Shown here one piece after another: positions 18,425-24,533 of a stretch of DNA of 64,000 nucleotides. The position numbers were made by a program, and so were the translations under genes. The notes under the pieces are model-generated. The model had not been told where the DNA came from. It searched no databases and saw nothing but the letters and a program-made list of their open reading frames with translations. Numbering within the stretch: position 1 is the first letter of the stretch; every line of letters starts with the position of its first letter. Source of the stretch: Candidatus Micrarchaeum acidiphilum ARMAN-2 (GTDB lineage: Archaea; Micrarchaeota; Micrarchaeia; Micrarchaeales; Micrarchaeaceae); NCBI GenBank assembly GCA_009387755.1, contig GG697240.1, forward strand, positions 250,001 to 314,000. The letters are read 5' to 3'.

Positions 18425-18570
18425 TTAAATAATAAAGTATATATGCCTTTCTGTTCATTTAAGCGAATAAGCTTTTTACAGTCGTCAAATCTTATTCAAT
18501 AAGGTGTATAGTATATTATTCATTTAAAAGAATAAGCTTTATATATCTTATTGTTCAATATAATGAATAA
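18417..18570. promoter_or_regulatory. Divergent promoter with four operator-like inverted repeats
   Basis: Related palindromes TTATTC-N8-GAATAA occur at 18417-18435 (right arm AATAA), about 18454-18470 (partial), 18516-18535 (exact arms) and 18551-18570 (TTGTTC-N8-GAATAA). The first covers the ATPase ATG and the last covers the region just before the transposase ATG. A TATA box, CTTTATATATC, sits between the last two. Their position suggests repression of both genes by one DNA-binding protein. The second copy of this region lies at 22192-22345. Confidence 0.6.
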
Positions 18571-18580
18571 GGTGAATAAA

Positions 18581-18660
18581 ATGATCTGCCAAGACCTTCT
18601 TAGACTAAGAAAACAGAGGGGTTATGCAATAGCTCAAACACAAAAAGTAATCCCAAAAAA
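18581..18660 (+). pseudogene. Transposase stub (first 26 codons)
   Basis: Identical to the first 80 bases of the intact transposase gene at 22356, then breaks in a run of A and continues directly into the right-end repeat. Removing bases equivalent to 22436-25477 (3,042 bp) from an intact copy reproduces the junction exactly. The reading frame happens to stay open into the next gene, so an apparent fused ORF (18551-18919) exists; the fusion is not meaningful. Confidence 0.85.
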
Positions 18661-18685
18661 AAAGTGCCTCTATTTATACAAAGCC
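18659..18685 (+). repeat. Internal copy of the element right end
   Basis: 27 bases identical to 25476-25502, including the 16-bp terminal repeat (18670-18685), in the same orientation. With the left end at 16753 it defines a 1,933-bp deletion derivative. The nine bases after it (CTTTTGAAA) do not match the target duplication, so it is not an independent insertion at this site. Confidence 0.85.
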
Positions 18686-18695
18686 CTTTTGAAAG

Positions 18696-18712
18696 AAAGG
18701 TATTATACCTTT
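18696..18712. promoter_or_regulatory. 17-bp palindrome upstream of the first cargo operon
   Basis: AAAGGTAT-T-ATACCTTT, perfect arms. It lies just before a TATA-like ACTTATATAGG (about 18722-18731) and the ATG at 18740, as an operator would. Confidence 0.45.
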
Positions 18713-18739
18713 TCATACATTACTTATATAGGTAATAAT

Positions 18740-18919
18740 ATGGAAACAATTGTAAAGGGGCACTGGTCCCATAGCAAGGAAGGAGAAAGGATTTGGATTC
18801 CCGAGCACGAGATGCACGTCAACGAAAAAGTGCACAAGAAGCACGAACACAGGCTAGAAGAAGAGATAGAAAGACTGGAGAAGCTCGAGCATGAGCAGAA
18901 GGAGAGGTTGAGAGCATGA
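18740..18919 (+). CDS. Small charged cargo protein, unknown function
   Basis: 59 residues from ATG 18740, with a TATA-like ACTTATATAGG just upstream. The sequence starts METIVKGHWSHSKEGERIW, with a short beta-like segment rich in His/Trp/Glu, followed by a highly charged C-terminal helix (Lys/His/Glu/Arg) likely to form a coiled coil. Its stop overlaps the next start (ATGA). It heads the first cargo operon. Earlier coding sequence in frame belongs to the transposase stub, not to this gene. No family recognised. Confidence 0.6.
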   Translation: METIVKGHWSHSKEGERIWIPEHEMHVNEKVHKKHEHRLEEEIERLEKLEHEQKERLRA

Positions 18920-19215
18920 CCAAATACGAAAACAAGAAATACGCGATGGGTATGGAAGCCGAGACCACCCCCAAGCACCCCTACGGCCCTGGTGCCGCCG
19001 AGCAGTCGCCAGAAGAGCTTGTCCGTAAGGGCAGAAAGTACAATGGAGGCCAGAGCTATCTAGAGGTCGCCCGCCAGCTCCAGGAGCAGGCCAACCTCAG
19101 GGAGCGCGGAGGCCGCTACCACAGGGAGAGCGTAAAGAGGGAAGGCGCAAGATTCAAAGAAGCTGCCGAACTGGCTTTCAGGAAAGCCAGAGCAGAAAGA
19201 AGGGTGAGAGTATGA
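18916..19215 (+). CDS. Cargo protein with PYGPGAAEQSPEELV domain, unknown function
   Basis: 99 residues. The last 79 are identical to those of the protein at 20965; the first 20 are different, so the two share a 3' cassette under different N-termini. The shared part has a short motif PYGPGAAEQSPEELVRKGRK, then an Ala/Glu/Arg-rich helix that may be a coiled coil. It overlaps its neighbours by four bases (ATGA) on both sides, showing translational coupling. Codon choice is GC-richer than the transposase and R-M genes. No family recognised. Confidence 0.6.
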   Translation: MTKYENKKYAMGMEAETTPKHPYGPGAAEQSPEELVRKGRKYNGGQSYLEVARQLQEQANLRERGGRYHRESVKREGARFKEAAELAFRKARAERRVRV

Positions 19216-19589
19216 CCATTTATTACAGAAAAGAGGAACTCACAGCAATGCTCGAAGCCAGTCAGCACGATTTTGAGATGTGGGAAACGTCTGCAAAACA
19301 AGCATACCTCAAAGATGCTGCTAACAAACTCGTTGCATTGGCAGAAAATATAACCGCTAATAAAATAAAGAAAGACATACGAAATTGGGGAGAATTCAAA
19401 TCCGCATTTTTAAGGGAATTCAATAAGCCAGAGATGCTAAGCGATCTTTATATTTTACACAGGTTCTTTTACGAAGGATTGGGTTATGATGAAACTGAAA
19501 AGGATATAGAGTATACCTATCATAAAGTAAAGAAGTTTTTTCGGAATCTTGTCGAAAAAACAGAATATGAAAAAAGAGTGAAAGTATGA
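19212..19589 (+). CDS. Cargo protein, alpha-helical, unknown function (copy 1)
   Basis: 125 residues, predicted mostly helical: MTIYYRKEELTAMLEASQHD, then helices through KNKIKKD-like and AFLREFNKPEMLSDLYILHRFF segments. Acidic and aromatic, no cysteines, no membrane span. It is preceded and followed by ATGA-type overlaps. The gene at 21213 is identical. No family recognised; size and setting are those of plasmid or virus accessory genes. Confidence 0.6.
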   Translation: MTIYYRKEELTAMLEASQHDFEMWETSAKQAYLKDAANKLVALAENITANKIKKDIRNWGEFKSAFLREFNKPEMLSDLYILHRFFYEGLGYDETEKDIEYTYHKVKKFFRNLVEKTEYEKRVKV

Positions 19590-19744
19590 ATGATTCTAAT
19601 TTCACGAGGAAAAGGGTTATTGAGGTTTATGTCTGCCAGCGGTGCGACCACGAGTGGGTAGCACGCAAAGACAAAGAACCAGAGATATGCCCCAGATGCA
19701 AGAGCCACCTATGGCGCATGGAGAAGAAGAGCAGGGTCCGATAA
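19586..19744 (+). CDS. Zinc-ribbon mini-protein (copy 1)
   Basis: 52 residues, starting on the ATG that overlaps the previous stop. Two Cys pairs, VYVCQRCDHEW and ICPRCKSHLW, 17 residues apart, form a classic zinc ribbon like those in rubredoxin-like and transcription-associated small archaeal proteins. The C-terminus is basic (KKSRVR). It could bind nucleic acid. It closes the first cargo operon and is followed by a T-rich stretch. An identical copy lies at 21587. Confidence 0.7.
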   Translation: MNDSNFTRKRVIEVYVCQRCDHEWVARKDKEPEICPRCKSHLWRMEKKSRVR

Positions 19745-19754
19745 TCTAGAATAG

Positions 19755-19778
19755 TCTTTTTCTTCTTTCTATTTTTTA
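19755..19778 (+). terminator. T-rich terminator-like stretch after the first cargo operon
   Basis: A pyrimidine tract of Ts and Cs (TCTTTTTCTTCTTTCTATTT) begins about ten bases after the zinc-ribbon stop. Oligo-T tracts on the coding strand terminate transcription in archaea. The corresponding tract after copy 2 is cut at 21774. Confidence 0.5.
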
Positions 19779-19785
19779 GAAACAG

Positions 19786-19805
19786 CAAAGCTTTTTAAAG
19801 CTTTG
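19786..19805. promoter_or_regulatory. 20-bp palindrome before the second cargo operon
   Basis: CAAAGCTTT-TT-AAAGCTTTG, with perfect 9-bp arms. It stands between the T-tract and the TATA-like CTTTATAAAT (about 19839-19848) that precedes ATG 19886. It could be an operator, or a hairpin finishing the upstream transcript. Confidence 0.45.
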
Positions 19806-19885
19806 TATTATACTCTGCTATACAGCCGCAGCTAGAAAGCTTTATAAATCTATTAGTTCTAACAAGTAGTGTAAGCATATAAGTT

Positions 19886-20392
19886 ATGGAATGGAATGAT
19901 ATCATGATAACGCAAAAAAAATTCGACGCGAAACCCGAAATAAAGGCATTGCCGAAGGCAATACGACAGAAACTCGACAATTTCATTTTCAAGGAGATCC
20001 CGCAGATTAAGTTCTTCAACCCCGACGGCAAACCCGAGAAAGAGTGGAAAGTATTTTACGGTTCTACATGGCATGCCGCATGGGATGCCGCAAGGGATGC
20101 CGCATGGGATGCCGCATGGGATGCCGCATGGGATGCCGCAAGGGATGCCGCAAGCGATGCCGCATGGGATGCCGCAAGCGATGCCGCATGGCATGCCGCA
20201 AGGGATGCCGCATGGGATGCCGCAAGGGATGCCGCCCTTTTCGCCAAATACATCATCCTAGACGACGTGGAATTCGATGAAAAAGAGAAATATCTTGCCT
20301 ACGTCAAAGCTCGTTGGGAAGTATGGCAGAAGGGATATGGATTACTATGCGATGTGGATGGAGTGTTGTATGTTTATGCGAAAGAGGAATGA
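19886..20392 (+). CDS. Cargo protein with 14 tandem tetrapeptides ([W/R/S][D/H]AA)
   Basis: 168 residues. The N-terminal 60 residues ([20 protein letters not shown] and on) and C-terminal 50 residues ([20 protein letters not shown] and on) are ordinary. Between them residues about 62-117 are fourteen exact four-residue units such as [12 protein letters not shown] and WHAA. They are encoded by a 12-bp tandem repeat. The pattern gives an Ala-rich, alternately aromatic and charged helix. The sequence [20 protein letters not shown] precedes the repeat. No function known; tetrapeptide-repeat proteins of this look are found in phage- and plasmid-like regions. It leads the second cargo operon, with four bases to the next gene. 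Confidence 0.7.
   Translation: MEWNDIMITQKKFDAKPEIKALPKAIRQKLDNFIFKEIPQIKFFNPDGKPEKEWKVFYGSTWHAAWDAARDAAWDAAWDAAWDAARDAASDAAWDAASDAAWHAARDAAWDAARDAALFAKYIILDDVEFDEKEKYLAYVKARWEVWQKGYGLLCDVDGVLYVYAKEE
20069..20236 (+). repeat. 12-bp coding tandem repeat, 14 units
   Basis: Units of the form [TGG/AGG/AGC]-GAT-GCC-GCA (two units have CAT for GAT; the last ends GCC). They are near-identical at DNA level, so slippage would change protein length by whole tetrapeptides without breaking the frame. Open frames on other strands here (for example repeats of MPHG or GIPC) are by-products. Confidence 0.9.
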
Positions 20393-20396
20393 GACT

Positions 20397-20537
20397 ATGT
20401 CAACAGATGAAACTGAAACAACCCAAATCCAAACGACTAAATACGTCGCAAATCAATTACGCGCGCTCATGAAAGTCGGTGACACATACGATAGCGTTCT
20501 TCGCAGGTTGCTTAAACTAGAGAAGGCGACCAAATGA
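20397..20537 (+). CDS. Small ribbon-helix-helix/antitoxin-like protein
   Basis: 46 residues from ATG 20397, four bases after the previous stop. TTQIQTTKYVANQLRALMK then VGDTYDSVLRRLL has the arrangement of small archaeal antitoxin-like proteins (a beta strand, a helix, then a 'GDTYD..(L/I)RRLL' helix). Such proteins often repress their own operon or partner a toxin; no clear toxin such as a PIN or RelE protein follows. It might bind one of the palindromes in this block. Stop overlaps the next start (ATGA). Confidence 0.6.
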   Translation: MSTDETETTQIQTTKYVANQLRALMKVGDTYDSVLRRLLKLEKATK

Positions 20538-20968
20538 CCAAAAAAATCTTCGTAGCGAAATACGCATACAAATGTGCCCTCTGCGGTGCTTCGCACGCCG
20601 CTGGCACCCGGACCACCTACAACGATGCCGGCCAAGCCTCTGCCGCAGACTGCCTCTGGCCAGAAAAAGCAAAAATCGCAACGCTTGACGCTAATCCTGC
20701 AGTTCTATCACAAAAGCCGCCCACTGGCCCTGAATCCCCTTCTCCTAGCTCGGCCGTAGAGCCAGCCGGTGCTTTCAGCACGGAGCAGAACCTCTCATGG
20801 GCTATCCACATAGTAAGCCGCGAGGTTGCCTTGCCAGATGCCGCCACTGCCAGCCAGCTCGCGGCCTATGCCAACCTCACAGCCGAAGTCATGCGGGAAG
20901 AGCATGCCAACTACATGTCAGAGCAGATACAGAGGAATAAGGAGAAGAACATGAGGGCGATACGATGA
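20534..20968 (+). CDS. Cargo protein with N-terminal Cys motif, unknown function
   Basis: 144 residues. The N-terminus KYAYKCALCGASHAAGTRTT carries a CxxC knuckle, with another Cys about 20 residues on, probably a zinc finger. A Pro/Ser-rich linker (about 58-78) and an Ala-rich helical half follow, ending QIQRNKEKNMRAIR. GC-rich relative to the transposase genes. ATGA overlaps at both ends link it to the antitoxin-like gene and the next cargo gene. No family recognised. Confidence 0.55.
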   Translation: MTKKIFVAKYAYKCALCGASHAAGTRTTYNDAGQASAADCLWPEKAKIATLDANPAVLSQKPPTGPESPSPSSAVEPAGAFSTEQNLSWAIHIVSREVALPDAATASQLAAYANLTAEVMREEHANYMSEQIQRNKEKNMRAIR

Positions 20969-21216
20969 CTGCAATCTACCCCTACGGCCCTGGTGCCGCC
21001 GAGCAGTCGCCAGAAGAGCTTGTCCGTAAGGGCAGAAAGTACAATGGAGGCCAGAGCTATCTAGAGGTCGCCCGCCAGCTCCAGGAGCAGGCCAACCTCA
21101 GGGAGCGCGGAGGCCGCTACCACAGGGAGAGCGTAAAGAGGGAAGGCGCAAGATTCAAAGAAGCTGCCGAACTGGCTTTCAGGAAAGCCAGAGCAGAAAG
21201 AAGGGTGAGAGTATGA
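20965..21216 (+). CDS. Cargo protein with PYGPGAAEQSPEELV domain (short N-terminus)
   Basis: 83 residues. From residue 5 onward it is identical to the protein at 18916, but it begins only MTAI where the other has a 20-residue different N-terminus. The break falls at the edge of the 797-bp repeat. Both versions keep an ATGA overlap with the preceding gene, so the duplication was joined in frame to a different upstream gene. Function unknown. Confidence 0.6.
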   Translation: MTAIYPYGPGAAEQSPEELVRKGRKYNGGQSYLEVARQLQEQANLRERGGRYHRESVKREGARFKEAAELAFRKARAERRVRV

Positions 21217-21590
21217 CCATTTATTACAGAAAAGAGGAACTCACAGCAATGCTCGAAGCCAGTCAGCACGATTTTGAGATGTGGGAAACGTCTGCAAAAC
21301 AAGCATACCTCAAAGATGCTGCTAACAAACTCGTTGCATTGGCAGAAAATATAACCGCTAATAAAATAAAGAAAGACATACGAAATTGGGGAGAATTCAA
21401 ATCCGCATTTTTAAGGGAATTCAATAAGCCAGAGATGCTAAGCGATCTTTATATTTTACACAGGTTCTTTTACGAAGGATTGGGTTATGATGAAACTGAA
21501 AAGGATATAGAGTATACCTATCATAAAGTAAAGAAGTTTTTTCGGAATCTTGTCGAAAAAACAGAATATGAAAAAAGAGTGAAAGTATGA
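21213..21590 (+). CDS. Cargo protein, alpha-helical, unknown function (copy 2)
   Basis: Identical in all 125 residues to the gene at 19212. It occupies the same place in its operon, between the PYGPG-domain gene and the zinc-ribbon gene, with the same ATGA overlaps. Duplicate retention may reflect dosage or simply recency. Confidence 0.6.
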   Translation: MTIYYRKEELTAMLEASQHDFEMWETSAKQAYLKDAANKLVALAENITANKIKKDIRNWGEFKSAFLREFNKPEMLSDLYILHRFFYEGLGYDETEKDIEYTYHKVKKFFRNLVEKTEYEKRVKV

Positions 21591-21745
21591 ATGATTCTAA
21601 TTTCACGAGGAAAAGGGTTATTGAGGTTTATGTCTGCCAGCGGTGCGACCACGAGTGGGTAGCACGCAAAGACAAAGAACCAGAGATATGCCCCAGATGC
21701 AAGAGCCACCTATGGCGCATGGAGAAGAAGAGCAGGGTCCGATAA
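21587..21745 (+). CDS. Zinc-ribbon mini-protein (copy 2)
   Basis: Identical to the 52-residue protein at 19586 (CQRC and CPRC pairs). It ends 29 bases before the junction with the ATPase stub, which reads in the opposite direction, so the two are convergent. Confidence 0.68.
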   Translation: MNDSNFTRKRVIEVYVCQRCDHEWVARKDKEPEICPRCKSHLWRMEKKSRVR

Positions 21746-21773
21746 TCTAGAATAGTCTTTTTCTTCTTTCTAT

Positions 21774-22199
21774 TAATATAAACAATTTTTCATTGAGGTC
21801 TTCTATGGTGGTGTTATGTATCTCAGAACAGAAGTTCTTTACGGCTTCGTACAATGGGCTTTTACCTTCCGAATACTCAGGTTGCAGCATAACTTGGTCT
21901 AAGGATAGGTAGAGCATATTCTCCTTAGGCACGGGTTTTTTTATTGACCCCTCAAAACTACCTTTAGCTAACCTATCATACGCTTGATATAAAATTGTTG
22001 ATTTGCCTATGCCTCTCAATCCATACAAAATTACCATTCTTGAGTCTCCTTCATTATTTATGAACGACCGTGCAAATCTCATTACTCTATAGAGTGCAGG
22101 CCGTTCAACTAATGTCCCTGCTTTAGTGTTTTCCTTTATTAGGGAAGGCATAGCATTTATTCTTTCTTGCAAATATTCTTTCCAGGCCATATTATTCAT
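21774..22199 (-). pseudogene. ATPase stub (first 142 codons of the AAA/DUF4143 gene)
   Basis: Identical to the first 142 codons of the ATPase at 16940-18424, cut just before the Walker B acidic residues. The frame runs on into repeat DNA to a stop at 21747. It keeps Walker A but neither Walker B nor DUF4143, so it cannot be an active ATPase. The intact gene is upstream in the same element. Confidence 0.88.
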
Positions 22200-22345
22200 T
22201 TAAATAATAAAGTATATATGCCTTTCTGTTCATTTAAGCGAATAAGCTTTTTACAGTCGTCAAATCTTATTCAATAAGGTGTATAGTATATTATTCATTT
22301 AAAAGAATAAGCTTTATATATCTTATTGTTCAATATAATGAATAA
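22192..22345. promoter_or_regulatory. Divergent operator/promoter region, second copy
   Basis: Same four TTATTC-N8-GAATAA-type sites as at 18417-18570. This copy drives the intact transposase; its divergent partner is only the ATPase stub. Confidence 0.55.
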
Positions 22346-22355
22346 GGTGAATAAA

Positions 22356-23588
22356 ATGATCTGCCAAGACCTTCTTAGACTAAGAAAACAGAGGGGTTAT
22401 GCAATAGCTCAAACACAAAAAGTAATCCCAAAAAATGGTGATTGGTTAGTACCTTCGCAGACTAATCCGCATCAAATTTACAAAGTAGCACTCAGAATAG
22501 ATGGGCCTACTTGCACTTGCCCTGACTTCACGGAAAGAGGGCTTAGATGCAAGCACATATTCGCTGTGGATATAACCATATCGAGAAAGTTCAATCAGGA
22601 TGGCACAACTACAATAACGCAGACAAAGCGCATTACATATCCGCAGAATTGGCCCGCTTATGATAAGGCGCAAATAAAGGAGCAGGAGCTATTTATGGAA
22701 CTGCTTTTTGATTTATGCAAGGATATAGAAGAACCTCTATACTCTTTCGGTAGGCCCAGACTGCAATTAAAGGATATGGTCTTTTGCTCTGCACTAAAGG
22801 TATATTCGACATTTTCGTTGAGAAGATTTCAAGGCGACGTAAAGATTGCCGTAGAAAAGAACTACATAAGTAGGCAAAGTTCCTTTACGGCAGTAGGCAA
22901 ATACATACAGAGCGAGAAATTTACACCCATCCTAAAAGAGCTAATAACATTATCAGCTATACCATTAAAGGCAGTAGAAACAAAATTCGCAATAGATAGT
23001 TCTGGGTTTAGAACAACTAAGTTTAATGACTATTGCAGAGAAACACACCATACAGGTAAAGAGCATGAATGGATTAAAGTTCATATTTGCACAGGCGTAA
23101 AGACCAATATCATAACTGCCGTGGATGTTGGCTTAGATGGTAATTGGAAAGATAGCGATTGCCCTCATTTTATACCACTTGTAGAAGAAACAAGTAAAAG
23201 CGGTTTTAATATGCAAGAAGTATCGGCAGATAAAGCCTATTCAAGCAGAGATAACTATGGGTATGTAGAGCAAATAGGCGGAACTGCATACATACCTTTT
23301 AGGTCTAATGCTACTGGAAAACCAAGAGGTAAAGGACACATATGGCGTAAAATGTTCAATTATTTTGTATATAATAGAGAGGACTTTTTAGAGCATTACC
23401 ATAACAGAAGTAATGTAGAATCAACCTTTAATATGATGAAGGCAAAGTTCACTGACTTTGTAAGAAGCAAAGATAAGACTGCACAGCTAAACGAGGTACT
23501 TTTAAAGGTTTTATGTCATAATATTGTAGTGCTTATACAGGAAATGCATGAGTTGGGAATAGAACCTAAATTCTATATGGGTGTTTAA
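22356..23588 (+). CDS. IS4-signature DDE transposase with N-terminal SWIM zinc finger
   Basis: 410 residues from ATG 22356, chosen because GGTGA lies five bases upstream; TTG 22326 and ATG 22338 are in-frame alternatives. A SWIM finger C53-x-C55-x9-C65-x-H67 (TCTCPDFTERGLRCKHI) is followed by an RNase H-fold catalytic domain. That domain carries D214 (AIDSSGF), D292 (SADKAYSS) and E355. The stretch around E355 reads Y348-x2-R-x3-E-x6-K362, the YREK signature of IS4-type transposases. All catalytic residues are present, so it should be active on the element ends. It abuts the methyltransferase gene, whose ATG begins directly after its stop. It is the only intact transposase in the window. Confidence 0.9.
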   Translation: MICQDLLRLRKQRGYAIAQTQKVIPKNGDWLVPSQTNPHQIYKVALRIDGPTCTCPDFTERGLRCKHIFAVDITISRKFNQDGTTTITQTKRITYPQNWPAYDKAQIKEQELFMELLFDLCKDIEEPLYSFGRPRLQLKDMVFCSALKVYSTFSLRRFQGDVKIAVEKNYISRQSSFTAVGKYIQSEKFTPILKELITLSAIPLKAVETKFAIDSSGFRTTKFNDYCRETHHTGKEHEWIKVHICTGVKTNIITAVDVGLDGNWKDSDCPHFIPLVEETSKSGFNMQEVSADKAYSSRDNYGYVEQIGGTAYIPFRSNATGKPRGKGHIWRKMFNYFVYNREDFLEHYHNRSNVESTFNMMKAKFTDFVRSKDKTAQLNEVLLKVLCHNIVVLIQEMHELGIEPKFYMGV

Positions 23589-24533
23589 ATGATAATAACC
23601 GAAAATCAATTAGGAAAAATTACTAAAATTGATTCTTTATTCGATAAAATCATAAACGGCGACGCAATTTCAGTCATGGGAAGGCTTCCAGCCAAATCAG
23701 TAGATTTGACCATAGCAGACCCACCCTATTTTAAAACCGTAAACGAAAAATGGGACTTCAAATGGAGGACGGAAGAGGACTATTTAGTATGGACAGAGAA
23801 ATGGATTAAAGAGTTGTCAAGGATTGCTAAAACAAACTCGTCATTCTGGCTCTTTGGTTATGTTAAACTTCTATCCAAGATACTACCAATAGCGGAGAAA
23901 TATGGATTTGTTTTTAGACAGCAGATAGTAGTGGATAAGGGCATGAGGTCTATAAGCGGAAGAAAAACGAGCACTTATAAGATGTTTCCAACAACGACAG
24001 AGAGCATTTTCTTTTTCGTCAAGAATAATCAGCCTAACATAAAGAAGTTCCTTAAAGAAAGACAAAAGGAACTTGGTTTTACTGCCAAGGAAATAAATGA
24101 AAAACTGCACGTCAAAACAAATGGTGGCGGGGTTTGGTCGTTATACACAGGAGAAAATATCTTGGCGCAGATTCCAACAAGGGAAATGTGGGATAGACTG
24201 CAAGAAATACTTAAATTCAAGATGGATTATTCAGAGGTCAATTTCACATTTAATCCACAGATGGGATTTAGTGATGTTTGGACGGATATAGACTTCTATA
24301 AAGAGGATAGGAACCATTCAACGCAAAAGCCATTAAAACTAATCGAGAGGCTAGTAATTGCAAGTTCTAACAAAGGTAATTTAGTGTTAGACCCCTTCTT
24401 GGGAAGTGGAACAACTGCGGTGGCCTCAATGAGATTGGGCAGGAAATTCATAGGAATCGAGATTGATAAGAAATATTCTAAAATAGCCGAACAACGAATT
24501 AAAACAGAATTAGCACAAAAATCACTACACTAA
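23589..24533 (+). CDS. Site-specific DNA methyltransferase (beta class, DPPY)
   Basis: 314 residues. Catalytic motif IV ADPPYF (about residue 50) comes before the SAM-binding motif I DPFLGSGTT (about 268), the order of beta-class amino-methyltransferases. HSTQKPLKLIERLV just before motif I is typical. The middle (about 110-220) is the target-recognition region. DPPY suggests N6-adenine methylation. It starts on the base after the transposase stop, so the two are co-transcribed, and is convergent with the putative endonuclease with a 4-bp overlap. It probably protects host DNA against that partner. Confidence 0.9.
   Translation: MIITENQLGKITKIDSLFDKIINGDAISVMGRLPAKSVDLTIADPPYFKTVNEKWDFKWRTEEDYLVWTEKWIKELSRIAKTNSSFWLFGYVKLLSKILPIAEKYGFVFRQQIVVDKGMRSISGRKTSTYKMFPTTTESIFFFVKNNQPNIKKFLKERQKELGFTAKEINEKLHVKTNGGGVWSLYTGENILAQIPTREMWDRLQEILKFKMDYSEVNFTFNPQMGFSDVWTDIDFYKEDRNHSTQKPLKLIERLVIASSNKGNLVLDPFLGSGTTAVASMRLGRKFIGIEIDKKYSKIAEQRIKTELAQKSLH

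Larger units (their letters stand above)
17999..18660. repeat. 662-bp direct repeat, copy 1 (ATPase start to transposase start)
   Basis: Matches 21774-22435 at a constant offset of 3,775 bp. It spans the first 142 ATPase codons, the divergent promoter and the first transposase codons. Beyond 18660 the two copies diverge within a run of A. Confidence 0.9.
18977..19773 (+). repeat. 797-bp direct repeat, copy 1
   Basis: Identical to 20978-21774, 2,001 bp downstream. It contains the 3' part of one gene, two full genes and a T-rich terminator stretch. No base difference was found in the encoded genes, so the duplication is recent or maintained by gene conversion. Confidence 0.9.
20978..21774 (+). 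repeat. 797-bp direct repeat, copy 2
   Basis: Identical to 18977-19773. Its last base (T at 21774) is also the first base of the second copy of the 662-bp repeat, so the two duplications abut with a one-base overlap. Confidence 0.9.
21774..22435. repeat. 662-bp direct repeat, copy 2
   Basis: Matches 17999-18660. It restores the divergent promoter and transposase start for the intact transposase gene. Confidence 0.9.

Noticed and set aside
18551..18919. A 122-residue open frame joining the transposase start to the small charged protein
   Set aside because: The join crosses the right-end repeat and a deletion junction; the downstream part has its own TATA-like box and ATG at 18740.
20069..20236. 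Possible CRISPR-like array
   Set aside because: Units are contiguous 12-mers in a coding frame with no spacers.
20056..20261. Several open frames in other frames and strands made of MPHG, GMPQ, GIPC or AASHAASL repeats
   Set aside because: They are unavoidable by-products of the 12-bp tandem repeat; only the frame 19886-20392 has ordinary flanking domains and operon spacing.
18696..21774. Cargo block as a CRISPR, defence or toxin-antitoxin island
   Set aside because: Only one antitoxin-like protein is seen, no toxin, nuclease or defence enzyme lies within the block; the R-M genes are outside it.
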